A stretch of 64,000 nucleotides of DNA from Primula veris (taxonomy: Eukaryota > Streptophyta > Magnoliopsida > Ericales > Primulaceae). Position 1 is the first letter of the stretch. Each line of letters starts with the position of its first letter. The stretch spans positions 3,479,501 through 3,543,500 of the forward strand of contig OY821745.1 of the NCBI GenBank assembly GCA_963682055.1, read 5' to 3'. The position numbers and the translations under genes were made by a program. The notes under the pieces are model-generated. The model ran no database searches, was not told where the DNA came from, and worked only from the letters and a program-made list of their open reading frames with translations. Shown piece by piece: positions 1-12,133 of the stretch.

Positions 1-3000
1 GCTTGCTATTTGGGGGAATAAAATATTCTAAATAATTCAGAAAAGGACGTTAATTTTACTAAGCTTGTGTGAGGGGACGTTTCTGTTCTCCAATAGGTAT
101 TTTAATTTAATCCGTGCTATTTAATTTTATTACTGTTATTGTTATACAGATTAATAATTAGGTTTGGTATTGAAAGAGCTTCGTCTTGTCGCCTCTACTA
201 GCTAGTATAGTTAAGACTTAAAGTATTGGTTTTATTCATTACTGTTATTAATTATTATACAGATTAATAGTTGGTTTCTATATAGTTCATTACTGTTATA
301 TTACGCGGATTAATAATTATTACTGTTATTATACAGATAAATAATCAGGTTTAATATATAGGTTTGGTATTGATAGAGCTTCGTCTTGTTGCCTCTACGA
401 GTTTTTAGTATTGATGGGTGCATGTTTGGCAACTACTTTTATGGCACTTTATAATTTATGACTGTTATTATGCAGATTAGTAATTATTACTGTTATTGTA
501 CAGATCAAGGATTACTGCCTGTTTGGTAACAGCTTTTTAGCCTTTTGTTTTATAATCTGTGCTATATAGTTTATTACTGCTGTTATTATACTAAGTTATT
601 GTTAGTTTTAATATATGGGTCGATATATTAAACCTTGTATTATGATATTTTCATTTAATCCACGCTGTATAATTTGTTACTGTTATTATACAGATTGATA
701 ATTAATAATTAGTGACTGTTTGGAAACAACTTTTTTTTATCTTCCTTTTTAGCTTTTTGATTGAAGAAAGCGACGGGTGTTTGGTATGTTAACTTTTCTA
801 CCCTCAAAAAGCTTGAAAGAAGAGAAGCTAGGAATATGGGGAATTTTTTAACTTTAATCTATATAATCTATTGCTGTTATTACTATACAGATTAATAGTT
901 AGTTTTAATATACAATTGATGGATTAAAGCTTGTATTATGATAGTTTGTATAGTGTTATGCACTTATGCTTGCTATTCGGGGGAGTAGAATATTGTTATT
1001 AGTTCAGAAAAGGACTTAATGTTAGATTAGCACTACAAAAATCGTAATATAAAAAGAAATAAGAATATAATTAAGTAAATATATAATGTTATGCTTGCCA
1101 TTCCGGGGAATAAAATATTCTAAATAGTTCAAAAAAGAACTTGTATTAGGGGTCGTCTCCGTCCTCCACAAAGTATTCATTTAATCTGCGCTAATAATCT
1201 AATACTGTTATTGTTGTACAGATTAATAATTAGTTTAATAAATAGGTTTAGTATTGGTAGAGATTTCTCTTGTTGTCTCTAGACACTCTACTAGCTAGTC
1301 TAGTTAAGAGTCAGTTTTTTTATTACTGTTATTAAACAGATTAATAGTTAGTTTTAAATTAATATACGGGTCGATGTAGTATACCTTGTATTCTGATAGT
1401 TTGTCTAGTGTTATGCTTGCCGTTCGGGGGAAAAATATACTAAATAGTTCAAAAAGTGACTTGTGTTAGATTAGCACTACAAAAATCGAAATATAAAAAG
1501 AAATAAGAAATTAAATCAAGTAAATATATAATGGTATGCTTGCCATTCAGGGGAATAAAAATATTCTAAATAGTTCAAAAAAGGACTTGTGTTAGGGTCG
1601 GTTCCGTTCTCCACAAGGTTTTCATTTAATCTGCGCTGTTTAATTACTGTTGTTGTTACACAGATTAATAATTAGGTTTATATATAGGTTTGGTATTGAA
1701 AGAGCTTCGTCCTGTTGTCTCCACTAGCTACTATAGTTCAGAGTATCAGTTTTATTTATTAACATTATCATACGGTTAGTAGTTAAGTTTTAAATTAATA
1801 CACGGGTCGATATTAAACCTTGTACTCTGATAGTTTGTATAAGGTTTTCATTTGATCCGTGCTATATACTTGATTACTGTAATTATATAGATTAATGATT
1901 AGTGCCTGTTTGGCAACAACTTTTTTTCTCGTTTTTTTTAGCTTTTTAATTAAGAAAAGCTACGAGTGTTTGGTATATTAACAATATTAAGCTAAAAAGG
2001 CTAAAAAAAAAGCAGAGAATTTGGAATATGGGGATTTTTTTTAGCTTTTCACGTAAAAATTATCAGAAGTAAAAAATTTTCCGACTAAGTCATTATGTAT
2101 ATTTACAAGTCATTTAATACTGTTGTTATTATACAGATTAATAAGTGCCTGATTGGCAACATATTTTTTCTATGGGTGTTTGGTTTGTTAACTTTTTTAA
2201 GCTAAAAAGCTCAAAAGTAGAGAAGCTAGGAATTTAGTGATTTTTTTAGCACTTCACATAAAAAAATTAAAAGTAGAAATTTTCCAATTAAGTCATTTTG
2301 TATATTTACAAGTCACTTATAAGTTAAAAGAAGTAGAAAATGACTTATCCCTAAAATTAATTTATATCTCCTTATTTTCCAAAAGCAGCTTTTTGAACAA
2401 AAAAACCGATGGCAAACATGCCCTTTGTTTTGATATACAGGATGATGTATTGAATGAGCTTCCTCTTGTTGCCTCTACTTGCTATTATGGTTAAGACCAA
2501 CAGTTTTATATTTGTTATGGAAATAGTGAATTACTGACAATTAAATATTAAACATTTTTTCCCATTGACGTTTAAAAAATCCAACGAAAATCCAGAACTG
2601 TTGTTGATCTTTTAGCTTTTTTGGCCTGAAAAGCTGCTTTTTAAAAGATAAATTATCTAAATGGCCAAATATACACACAGATTTTTAAAATAAAAAATCT
2701 AAAAGTCAGCTTAAAAAATATGTTGTCAAACGGAACCTATTTTGAAGTGTAAAACTTATTATGCATAGTAATAATTAGTTTTCTTTTTTCTTTTGAAAAT
2801 AAACTAATAAAGTAGTTGTTGCAACCTATACATAATTGTCTTGTCTGATTGCAGCTTTTAAAATGAGGTTTTTAGTTTAGAAGTTGGATGGTATTTGGTA
2901 TATCTGTTAAAAACTGGGCTTTATTGCTTTTTGTGCTGTATTTCGCAGTATATGAATTTATTCTACGCACTAGCAAGTTGTTTAGTTAGTAATTTCGACA

Positions 3001-3929
3001 GTAACTGTATATACACAGAGATGATCTAATTTGTACATAATAATTAATTAAATCTATACACGCTTAGAGTTTTTCTAATAAATAATTGAAACAAGGTTTT
3101 AATTTGCAGAATTTGAAACACATTAATTTGCAGGTTTTCAAATAGTAGATAACCATATATGGTATAAAGCTATATTGAGAATGCCCCTCGCGGGGTTGGC
3201 ATTCATTGAACATTAAACACATTTGACCTCTTATGATTGTAGCTTTTAGGCTCAGTTTTTCAGTTTAAAAGCTGAACTGCATTTGGTCGATCAACTAAAA
3301 AGAACTGAGATTTTCTAGTTTTTAAGTGTGGAAAAGCTAGAATTTTGAGCTGGATAAAGCAAGCTTTCTTGTTTGTGCACCAAAAGATACAGTGTACCAT
3401 GTATAGTTTAAACTGGAAACAGAGTACAATGATCTATACAGTACACAACAACAAAAGCTGAATTATATACACTAATAATTTTTTCTCAGCACACCGGCCA
3501 ATGTAACAGACATTATATACAATTGGCCTTGTTTGGTTGTGTAGCTTTCAGTCTCAGTTTTAGCCAAAAAGCTGGATTGTATTTGTCGATCAGCTTGAAA
3601 ACTGAGATTTTTCTGGGTTTCTTTGGCTTGAAGAAGTTAGAAGTATAAACCTGAATTGAGATGCGTTTTTTCCGAACTGTATATTCTAACAGTCGATAAC
3701 TTTGCATAGTATGAACTATGAAGTGGAAACAGAATACAATGATTTGTAGTTTATACAGTATACAACAGAAGCAGTAATTTGGGATGTTAAAACTGTTACC
3801 CAATGAAATATCACTGTAGTAGTGTATTGTTAATTAAGAAAATACTGGGAGACCATTAACATGTATTAGTATGTATTCATAATATGTGAGTTTATATTTG
3901 ACTAAATATTATAATTTTCTATGTACAAG
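1..3929 (+). repeat. Intron of SWI3A-like gene filled with degenerate tandem repeats
   Basis: No coding exon was found here. The segment ends in a 3' splice site (ACAAG, AG at 3928-3929). It is made of recurring modules. One resembles GCTTGCCATTCGGGGGAATA and appears near 1, 967, 1091, 1413 and 1537. A second resembles GGTATTGAAAGAGCTTCGTC and appears near 170, 370, 1250, 1690 and 2445. A third, ACTGTTATTATACAGATTAA, occurs many times. A fourth begins GTGCCTGTTTGGCAAC (near 1900 and 2147, with weaker copies near 510 and 710). Together they form irregular 300-600 bp higher-order units up to about 2500. From about 2500 to 3900 the sequence is AT-rich, with fold-back pieces carrying a GTAGCTTTT core near 3225 and 3535. 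A short hairpin, GAATGCC...GGCATTC, lies at about 3180-3205. Confidence 0.7.
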
Positions 3930-6900
3930 GTGTTTCGGTTCCTCGACACAAATGGGCTCATCAATTTCGGTGTTGCGGCAGCGGAGGAGGATGAGTCCGA
4001 GGGAGAGGGGAAGGTAAGGATGGAGGAGGGGATGCCGGTTGGGATTAGGGTTGTGACGGTGCCTAATGCAAAGGCCGCGGTTTTGACGGCACCGCCCTGC
4101 GGGAATGGTGGGAAGACAGTGCAGAATGGGTCCCTGTTACCACCGCTGGCGTCATATAAAGATGTTTATGGCGATACGAATGAGATTGTGTGTAGGCATT
4201 GTATGCAACGTTGTGGTTCTGCTAATTATCAGTGTGTAAAGGTATGGTGTTATTTATTATGATACACATGCTGTAGGGATGTGTTTTCTTATAGAAAATG
4301 CTAGTTATACTTGGTTATTTGTGTATGTGATTGATGTGCTGATGTTAGTTTTTCAAAATTTTCAAATTTGGGTTATTTCAATAATATTTGTTAAAAGGGA
4401 CTGGTTGGTTACAGCTTTTGGGTTATTGTTTTTATTTTTGCTGGATTGTTACTGGCTGTCTAGTTTTAAGCTGTGTTTCCTTTTTTTATAAATGAGCTGG
4501 AAGCTTTAAGCTTGATTGAAATCAGCATGTGAAGAATCTAGCTTATTTGCTCTGAAGATACAACCAAAACAAGAACTAATCGAGTAGAGGGTTGTTTGCC
4601 AGCTGAATTTATATATGCTTTAGTATGCTACCAGTTAGTGACATTATGGTTTGAATATGTTGGTTAGAATTCAGACGGAGTCGGTTGATTAGATAGATGT
4701 TCGATGGTCTCATGGGGTGGGTTGAATCTTATTGGTGTTCTACTTGCGGACTGTGGTCATAGTTGTACTATGGAATTTAGGAGTTTGTTGTGCACATATA
4801 TTGATTTATTTTAAAGTTTCAAACTAGTAAAATTGTTCGTTCTTCTGCTACTGAACATCAGTGACAATTTTCTATAGAGATGTGAATGGTGGAAAAGAGG
4901 ATCCTTGAATTGGGATAAAAGTTATAATAATGACACTAGGTCCACGAAAGATTAAAATGAGGGGGTGAATATTTTTATATAAGGTGACAGTTTTTGTGGT
5001 AAACAATTTTCTTACTTTTTAAATCTGAAGGAGTATGGTATACTACGGAGTGGTTTTGTCGTAATTTTTCAGTACTCATGTTCGATCAGAAACTATCACC
5101 TCTTTCTTGTTCTCCTGTGCTTTTGTTATTTTCATTTTCAGTTCAATTCTGGTTTGTCAAGTGCTCAACAATCATGTAGGGGTCTTTATTTTTTTGCTTT
5201 AATTAAGCTGTCATTGGATTTTAGGAAATTTTGACTCAGATTTATCTTGCATCAGATTTGTGTGAGAACATTTGCTTTTCTTGTGTTATTGAGTTATTTC
5301 TTATATACCTCTTGCACCAGGAAGGAGGCTTCAGAGTCTGCGTCAAATGCTTTAACAATGGCAACTATGGCAAAGACAATTCCGTTGACGATTTTAAGCT
5401 TATAGGTGACATTTCTAAGAGTGAGAATTACAGTTCTGTTTGGACTGAGGCAGAAACTCTACTGCTTTTAGAATCCGTATTAAAGCATGGAGATGACTGG
5501 GATCTCGTTGCAGAAAATGTTAAGACTAAGAATAAAGCCGATTGCATATCGAAGCTGATACAATTACCTTTTGGAGACCTTATGTTAGGATCATCCTATG
5601 GGAGGGGGAAATTATTGGATATCGGTTCGAAGAGGAGCACAAAATTGACTTCATCAGTACCTAATTCTATGGAAAATATGGAAACAGAAAATCAATGCCC
5701 TAATGTTGAAAATGCGACCAAACAGAATGGAAATGCCGAGACTGAGACGGAGAAGCAAAATAGTGCTGAGATTGAGAGTAAAGAGAATGGGGATACTGAG
5801 ATTGAAATTAAAGAGAATGTAATTTCTGAGATTGAAAGTAAAGAAATTGAAAATACTGAGATTGAGAGTAAAGAGAATGAAAATGCCGAGATTGAGAGTA
5901 AAGAGAATGAAAATGCTGAGATTGAGAATAAAGAGAATGAAAATGCAGAGATTGAGAGTAAGGAAAATGAAAACACTGAGATGAAGAGCAAGGAGAAAGA
6001 AAATGCTGAGATGGAGAGTAAAGAGAATGAAATTGCTGAGGCGAAAGAGAATGGGGATGCTAATATTGAGAAAATAGAGAGCAGAAATGATGCGAACCAA
6101 GTTCATCCTTTAAAGAGAAAACGAACATCTCTTTCTTCTGATACAAGCAGTTCTCTTATGAAACAGGTCAGAGTTGCGATCCAGCGTTATTTACGGATTG
6201 TTTTATTGCAGCTTTTATGCAAATAAGCCGGAAGCTTTTGAGATTCTGGAAAGTATAAATTCATCTACCATATGGCTTCTAGGTTTTTTGATCTGACATC
6301 TAGAAAAGTTCAGCTTGTAAGGTGGTCAATTGAATGCAATCTAGCTTTTAAGCAACGAAGCGAACTCAAAAGCTGCAACCAATTAAGGTCTTAGTCTTAA
6401 TCTAGGAACGTGTGGGTTAAAGAGAAGTAAATTTTGTAACCTATGTCCCTTTAGCCTAATTACAACGAATTTTTCATAAACCGGTGTGAACGCCTTCGTA
6501 TAAAACCTTGCATAGATAGTTCTTTTAGTGTCGTGCAGTCTCTAATTATGATCTAATTATTTTTTACTTTTTGTTAATCAGATCATATTCGTATTAAATA
6601 TGTTGCATTTCTTCTTGCTTCAGGTTGCTCTTCTCTCCTCAGTGGTTGATCCACGTATCACGGCTTGTGCTGCTGAGGCTGCTATTTCGGTACTTTGTGA
6701 TGAGATTCAATGTCCAAAAGAATTTTTTGATGGTAATGATACCGAAGATGATGAGTTAGGAACTTCTCCCAATGGAAACAAGTATGTACAACGATTGGTT
6801 CATTTCTGAAGTTTCTCTTACCGTCTCATACTCGTATTATTGCCATTTATTTTTTGTGCAAAATTATATAGTCGACTCAACTTCGTTTTCTGTTCATGCA

Positions 6901-9121
6901 GAGGTTCTGAAGTTGATGGAATGGATATTGATGGAAGGTCTACTGCAACAGGTATGTTATTATGCTTAAATACTTCTGTCTAGGGGTGTTCGTGGTTCGG
7001 TTTGATTTTGAGGAAAATACAAACCAATTAAAAAAGATAGTGTTGGTTTGGTGGGTTTGAACTCGAGCAAAAAAAAAAACTCACAAAATATGTATACAAG
7101 ATAGTAAATATTAAATTTATCATTATTGAAAAGGATGTCTAATTTGGTAATAGAAATATGTAGGACCAAACATGTAAGTTTTTGGAAATACTGTAGTAGA
7201 CTCATATTATATGTAACCCGCCGAAAATTTCGGATTACTTTAGTAATTCTATTTAAGTGAATAGATTTTACTAAAATTACATCCATGGTCCATGTAGTAT
7301 ACTGTATTTCTTATATGCATAACGTTAAATGTGATTGGCTATATCTGATAATTGAACTTAAATCTTGCTAAATGTAATTCGGTAATTAGCATAACTTATA
7401 TTTTCATGTTTATATATTTGTTTAGAGAACTTTATATAGAATTAAGAATGATCGGTTCGGGTTCGGTTTTTGTCCACCCCTACTTTCGTCAATTTTTTGC
7501 TGAAAAATCAAAATTGGGAAATTTTCTAGTTCATGGTTGAACCTTGGAGCATTATTTGAATTAGTATCCTGTGCTTGTTCTTATGCAAATCTAGTGCCCA
7601 GCCATTTCTTGTTATGTAGTAATTAAGTGCCTGAATAATAATATAATTTAAAAGCCGGATGTTATATGGTCATGATTTATGTGGGTCGCCGTTGAGTCTC
7701 GTTAAGTGATATTGTTGTCTAGTAACAAAGTGGAATAACATGAACGGACATAAAAGGCAGAAAGTAGATTTGTCAACACAAAAATAATTTGAAAATCTCA
7801 TGTTAGGTGGATTTGTCGTTTATTTTAAGAAGTACTCGTATCAATTGTAGAGTCCAATACGCAGTCAAAAGCCATCAACTTTTAACAAAATTTGTGACCG
7901 GGAACTTAATTGTCACACTTGCTCAGACGTTTGGGGCACCAAACAGAATACATGTAAACATTGAGACACTGAAATGAAAATTTTGCTTTAAAGTTTATAT
8001 GTCACACCTCTTGACATACTTTGTTAGTCACTGGCCTCTTCCGAGTTTTGATCTTAAGTTCAATTAGTGAATTACCCCTTTGCTTAATATGCACACATGT
8101 TTAATTGCTACCAATTCCATCGTTTATATGTCCTTTTACTTGCATTGTCAATTAGCAATAAATTTCATCTCATTGACGTGATTTCATTATGGCTACTTGC
8201 GAGTTTTAGTTGAAGGGGGTATAGTGAGACTTGTTATGGTTGAGAGGCCCATCTGACCTGTTCTCTTTGTTAGATTGGGTTGCAATGTAGTTGTGCTAAT
8301 AGTTCATCGCCTGCATTTTGAACGATATATTTATTTATAAATGGTCATTGACAGAATCTGGCAAACCATCAGTGGAGAAGAATGATTTACCTCTTAGTCT
8401 GCAGATGAGAGTTGCAACGGCTACAGCTCTTGGTGGTGCTGCTGCTCGTGCAAAATTATTGGCAGACCAGGAAGACCGAGAAATTGAATCCTTGGTTGCC
8501 AATATAATCGAGACACAGGTGATTACTCATTAGGTTGTTAATTTTTGTAATAGCAAAGAAACAGAGTTATGTTTCTACTGAATAGGATGTTTTGTTTGTC
8601 AATGATTGTTTATTTTTAGCTCATCATTTTGTATTAGTACAATTTTGTTGTTGTTCGAAAAGTGCTACAAGTATTTTCTTCTTCTGAGTTCTAGTAAATA
8701 CATTTGCAGATAAAGAAAGTCCCAACATTATTTTGTAACTCACATCAATTTGTAAACAATTTTCTTTTGTTAGAAACCTGCTAATAATATATTCTACTAA
8801 TAGACTGTAATTTTTGTCTTTCACATGAATAAGTAACATTTACAGATGAACAAGGTCCAACATAATATTATATACTAACATGTAGGCTTTAATATTTGTC
8901 CTTCTCATGAATGGATATATGTGCAGATGAAGAAGCTCCAACACAAAAGCAAATATTTTGATGATTTGGAGCTGTTAATGGAGAAGGAATACACCGAGCT
9001 GGAGGATCTGAAAGAGTCCATCATAGAACAACGGATGAATGTGCTTGAAAGGGAATTTAAATCAAAATCTGGATCAACGGATCAAAATCAGGCGAAATGT
9101 CAGGCTGATGATGTAATTTGA
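3930..9121 (+). CDS. SWI3A: SWI3A-like SWI/SNF complex subunit, 3' portion (six exons)
   Basis: This is a core subunit of the nuclear SWI/SNF (BAF-type) ATP-dependent chromatin-remodelling complex. Exons read from splice sites are 3930-4241, 5321-6166, 6624-6781, 6902-6951, 8355-8518 and 8927-9121 (stop TGA). The phases join without a break and give about 573 residues. In order they contain: the end of a SWIRM domain (VFRFLDTNGLINF); a cysteine cluster of ZZ-like type (CRHC ... CVKC) split by intron 2; a SANT domain (WTEAETLLLLESVLKHGDDW); an 11-unit acidic repeat; a conserved segment VALLSSVVDPR; and a C-terminal coiled coil used for dimerisation in this family. The NGNYG and DDFKLIG segments after the cysteines fit SWI3A better than SWI3B, C or D. 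The first exons, with most of SWIRM, lie upstream of the window. No internal stop was seen, so the gene is probably functional. Confidence 0.9.
4390..4580. mobile_element. Small fold-back (MITE-like) element in SWI3A intron
   Basis: The left end reads GGTTGGTTACAGCTTTT and the right end reads GATACAACCAAAACAAG, whose reverse complement is similar to the left end. The interior is rich in AGCTTTAAGCTT-like fragments. Related pieces with a GTAGCTTTT or GCAGCTTTT core occur in other introns (about 2838, 3225, 3535, 6200-6392 and 61175-61955). This suggests a dispersed non-autonomous DNA transposon family. No clean target duplication was recognised. Confidence 0.4.
5731..6075 (+). repeat. 30-bp coding minisatellite in SWI3A exon
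   Basis: A 30-bp unit (for example GCTGAGATTGAGAGTAAAGA plus GAATGAAAAT) is repeated about 11 times in frame. It encodes a highly charged 10-residue repeat of the type AEIESKENEN. Units diverge by point changes, and the reading frame is kept throughout because 30 is a multiple of three. The repeat sits between the SANT domain and the VALLSSVVDPR segment, a low-complexity acidic linker in this family. The long ORFs on the opposite strand here are shadows of this repeat. Confidence 0.9.
6197..6392. mobile_element. Second copy of GCAGCTTTT fold-back element in SWI3A intron
   Basis: The left part carries TTGCAGCTTTTATGC and the right part carries CTCAAAAGCTGCAACC, forming inverted termini around about 190 bp. 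It lies just downstream of the splice donor of the acidic-repeat exon. It has the same architecture as the element at about 4390-4580. Confidence 0.4.
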
Positions 9122-11097
9122 TCCAAATTTTATTTTCTATGAATATTGTTCTCCTTAGAGAAATTACCCAAATTAGGAAGCAGATAGGGACCTGAGCCAA
9201 TTTGCTCGGTCCAGTGTTGTAACTTTATCAAGCTTAGGATTTGTACAATATATCATGATGCTTACTATTGTGATTTCTTCTAGAGCCAAGTAGTGGTATA
9301 AATTTGCATAACTTTATGCCGTGTCCATCCATTTTCCTTACCTTATTAAATACTGATTATGAATGAGCTTGTTTAGTTGGAGTAGAACCGTAGAATTTTG
9401 GTTTAGACTATCTACAATGGTGGTGTTATAATTTGTTTGTTAAGCGTTGCCACATAGGCTAAAAAGCAGACTTTAACTTACACCATGACATTTTTATAGT
9501 TGACTTGTTTTTTCACACCATAATGGTCTTTTTAACTTTAACTATAAAAACCATATATTGATATTGTATTTGAAATACATGTGCTTCATAAACCATATGT
9601 TGATATTGTATTTGAAGTGTAACACTAATAAGTTTTTTTTAAAGATTATTTGAATTTATGTATTATTATCAATGTGTTTGTGAAAAATTAGGGTCCTGAA
9701 CGAATTAACATTATATTATATTAGTACCTAGTTTTTTCTAATAAAAATTTATTAAAAAGTATCCTAACTTTTGTAAGTAATTAAAAATTGTTAAGCAAAT
9801 AAGGATATAATCAATAAATTACGGTAGATTATTAATTTTGCAAAATATTTAAGCAGTTAACATAAAAAAGAAAGATTAAGAAAGAGGGAAAAAACAGTTA
9901 TGCATCCAACTTAACTTGTGTTGGAAATAACATGTATGACTGATAATCGTATAAGAGATTGAGTTTGGAGTTTGTTAGTGTTAAATTCATCGCTTATATA
10001 TAGAGAGAAGAATTTTGAGTATTTATAATACAAACTCTCTATTTAAATGTAATGTTAATTTTGTAATTAACTTAATACCCCATAAGTATTTTGGTAAATT
10101 TTATATAAAAGTCAGGGGGTCAGCTGACCCCCTTAGCCTTATACCAGTCCCGCCAATGTATATATGTTATTACTTTTTTTTTAGAGAGATTTGGAGGGAA
10201 TCTATGTAAATCTATAGTTAATAATTTGTTAAGCAAACAAATGTATTAATATTTTATTTCATTTATTTATATATGTCAATTATAAATATTCTTTATGAGA
10301 TTTTTTTTAAATTTTAGGCTAGTTTCAACCTAGAATTTTATGGTTTTATTTGAGTTTTATTGTGTTTAAAAAATAGTTTTTTTTTTTTTTTAATTTTTAG
10401 GGTAGTTTTAACTAAGTTTCTATATTTTTATTTAAGTTTTATCGTATTGAAAAAATAGTTTTTATTTTTTTATTTAATTAGTATTTAATTTTAGGTTAGT
10501 TTTAACTAGTGTTTCATATTTTTATTTGAGTTTTATTGTGTTGAAAAAATGGATTTTTAGGATTATAAGTGACAAACAATTTATGTGTTTTTCTATACTC
10601 TTTTTATTGATTTCATTACTCCCACTATTAAATTTGTTCTCCCTTTTACCTCACCTGTTATCCCCGTCGTTTCTATAATAATTACATAAAATTCTGCTAA
10701 GAAACAATCATCACACTTATTATAGTAGAAACTAGAAACAATTATCACACTTATTATAGTTGAAACAATCATGAAACTTATAGTTGAAACAATTTAGGTC
10801 GTCCGAGATTTTGGGATTATCATAAGTATATACTATATGAAAAAAAACTGATATACTACTGTCTAAGTTATCTCGACATCTTAGTCGGAGGGAGGATTCG
10901 ATAACCGGAGAATTAAAAAAAAATAAAAATTCAAGTGTAAAAAGCTTATGGGGGTTGATAATTAATCCTCTCTACTCTTAAGAATTTATATAATACTATT
11001 AGTTTATATTGAAAATGTGGGAGGCTCCGTCTTTGAATATGCTCGTTTAAAAATAAAATAAAAAATAGTTAGCTCATCAATTATTAAAGTAGCATAT
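9122..11097. other. AT-rich intergenic region after SWI3A
   Basis: This is about 2 kb without a supported gene. The first 200-300 bases probably hold the SWI3A 3' UTR. A short direct duplication (a TTGATATTGTATTTGAA-type unit) lies at about 9555 and 9602. An 18-bp perfect palindrome lies at 10115-10132. Three related AT-rich segments with TTTTATTTGAGTTTTAT occur at about 10320-10560. Nothing else could be assigned. Confidence 0.6.
10115..10132. repeat. 18-bp perfect palindrome
   Basis: The sequence GGGGGTCAGCTGACCCCC is self-complementary over its whole length. It lies in an AT-rich stretch and is followed by a GC-richer tail (CTTAGCCTTATACC). It may be the junction of a decayed transposon. 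No function can be assigned. Confidence 0.7.
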
Positions 11098-11106
11098 GTG
11101 TGAATA

Positions 11107-11446
11107 GGGGTTTAATACCTTTTCGTACATTTGTTTATTCACTTTTTCGGTTTTTATACCTTACTTTCATAATTTTTCTTTTTTTACACTTATTTCTAAA
11201 AAAAAATAATTTTGGTCAGTTTTGAATTTTTTTAAAGTCTAAAAAAAAAACACCAATGAAGCCAAGTTTTAGGATTTGATAAAAAAAAAAATAATAACAA
11301 AAAACCAAGGTAAAAAAAAGGAAAATTAAGAAATCAAGGTACAAAAAGAGAATAAATGAAGAAGCGAATGTAAAAAAAGAAAAATTAAGAAACCAAGTTA
11401 TTAAAAGAAAATAAAATAAGAAAAGGTAAGAAAATGTATAAAACCC
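11107..11446. mobile_element. Mutator-like MITE with 9-bp target duplication
   Basis: The element is about 340 bp and non-coding. It begins GGGGTTTAATACC and ends GTATAAAACCC, so the ends are imperfect inverted repeats, and similarity continues inward (TTTTCGTACATT against the complement of AATGTATAAAACCC and neighbours). It is flanked by GTGTGAATA at 11098-11106 and again at 11447-11455. A 9-bp duplication is typical of Mutator-superfamily insertion. The interior is A/T-rich with no ORF. Confidence 0.75.
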
Positions 11447-11455
11447 GTGTGAATA

Positions 11456-11924
11456 GCATTAAAATATGAAACTATTTTAAGACGAAAATAAGGGAGAACT
11501 TTTTATAATTTAGGAGCTTCATACACACACAAAAAGTCCTCATATTTATTTGCAGGAGGTAAATGTCGACCCAATAACACTTAGCAGCATTAGCTCCTAT
11601 ATTTCTTTGTGCCTTTAAAATAAGATGTTTAAACTCTAAGTTTGTTTTAAAAAAAAAACTCAGTTTGTTCCCTTCTATCCAAACCAACCACAATCTACGG
11701 TATCCCTCGTCCCCGTTACTATAGTAAAATAATCTCATAAATGAATGAAAGTATAATCTAATTACTACACTGACACTCCCTCGATGAAGATAATTTGACG
11801 TAATCCGACAGGGATTGCCTCCTGCCTTTTTTAGGTTTGGCAAGTAATATGACAACTACTGTAAAAGTCAATATTGCGTCCCGATCTGAGGTAACGATCT
11901 ATAATTTTGTGATTTGTGAAACAG
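11456..11924. other. Intergenic spacer left of the inverted duplication
   Basis: No gene is supported. A segment at about 11505-11640, with the marker GTAAATGTCGACCCAATAAC and then CCTTTAAAATAAGATG, resembles a segment at about 54958-55245 in the same orientation (GTAAATGTCGACCTAATAAC, then CCTTTAAAATAACATG). The 127-residue reverse ORF here has no recognisable domain and is not supported as a gene. Confidence 0.45.
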
Positions 11925-12133
11925 CAAACAATGTTGTGATTTGTGAAACATTCATCATTCTTATGGTTGAAAAGGAAGAACATAATAATGAGCTTAAAAG
12001 TTGCACCCGCTAATTAATGTTTCAAAAAAAAGATTTCGTTTTTAATTAACCTATATCAAAGCAAATCTTCAATATGAAGTCTATCCATGTGATGTAATCA
12101 GATCTTGTAAATTTAAATTTTCTTATAATTAAG

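Noticed and set aside
2237..2494. ORF of 85 codons in the first intron
   Set aside because: It lies in degenerate repeat DNA, with no domain and no similarity to the gene around it.
5654..6106. Reverse-strand ORFs of 150 and 99 codons in the SWI3A exon
   Set aside because: They are shadows of the 30-bp coding repeat on the + strand, which has splice sites and recognised domains.
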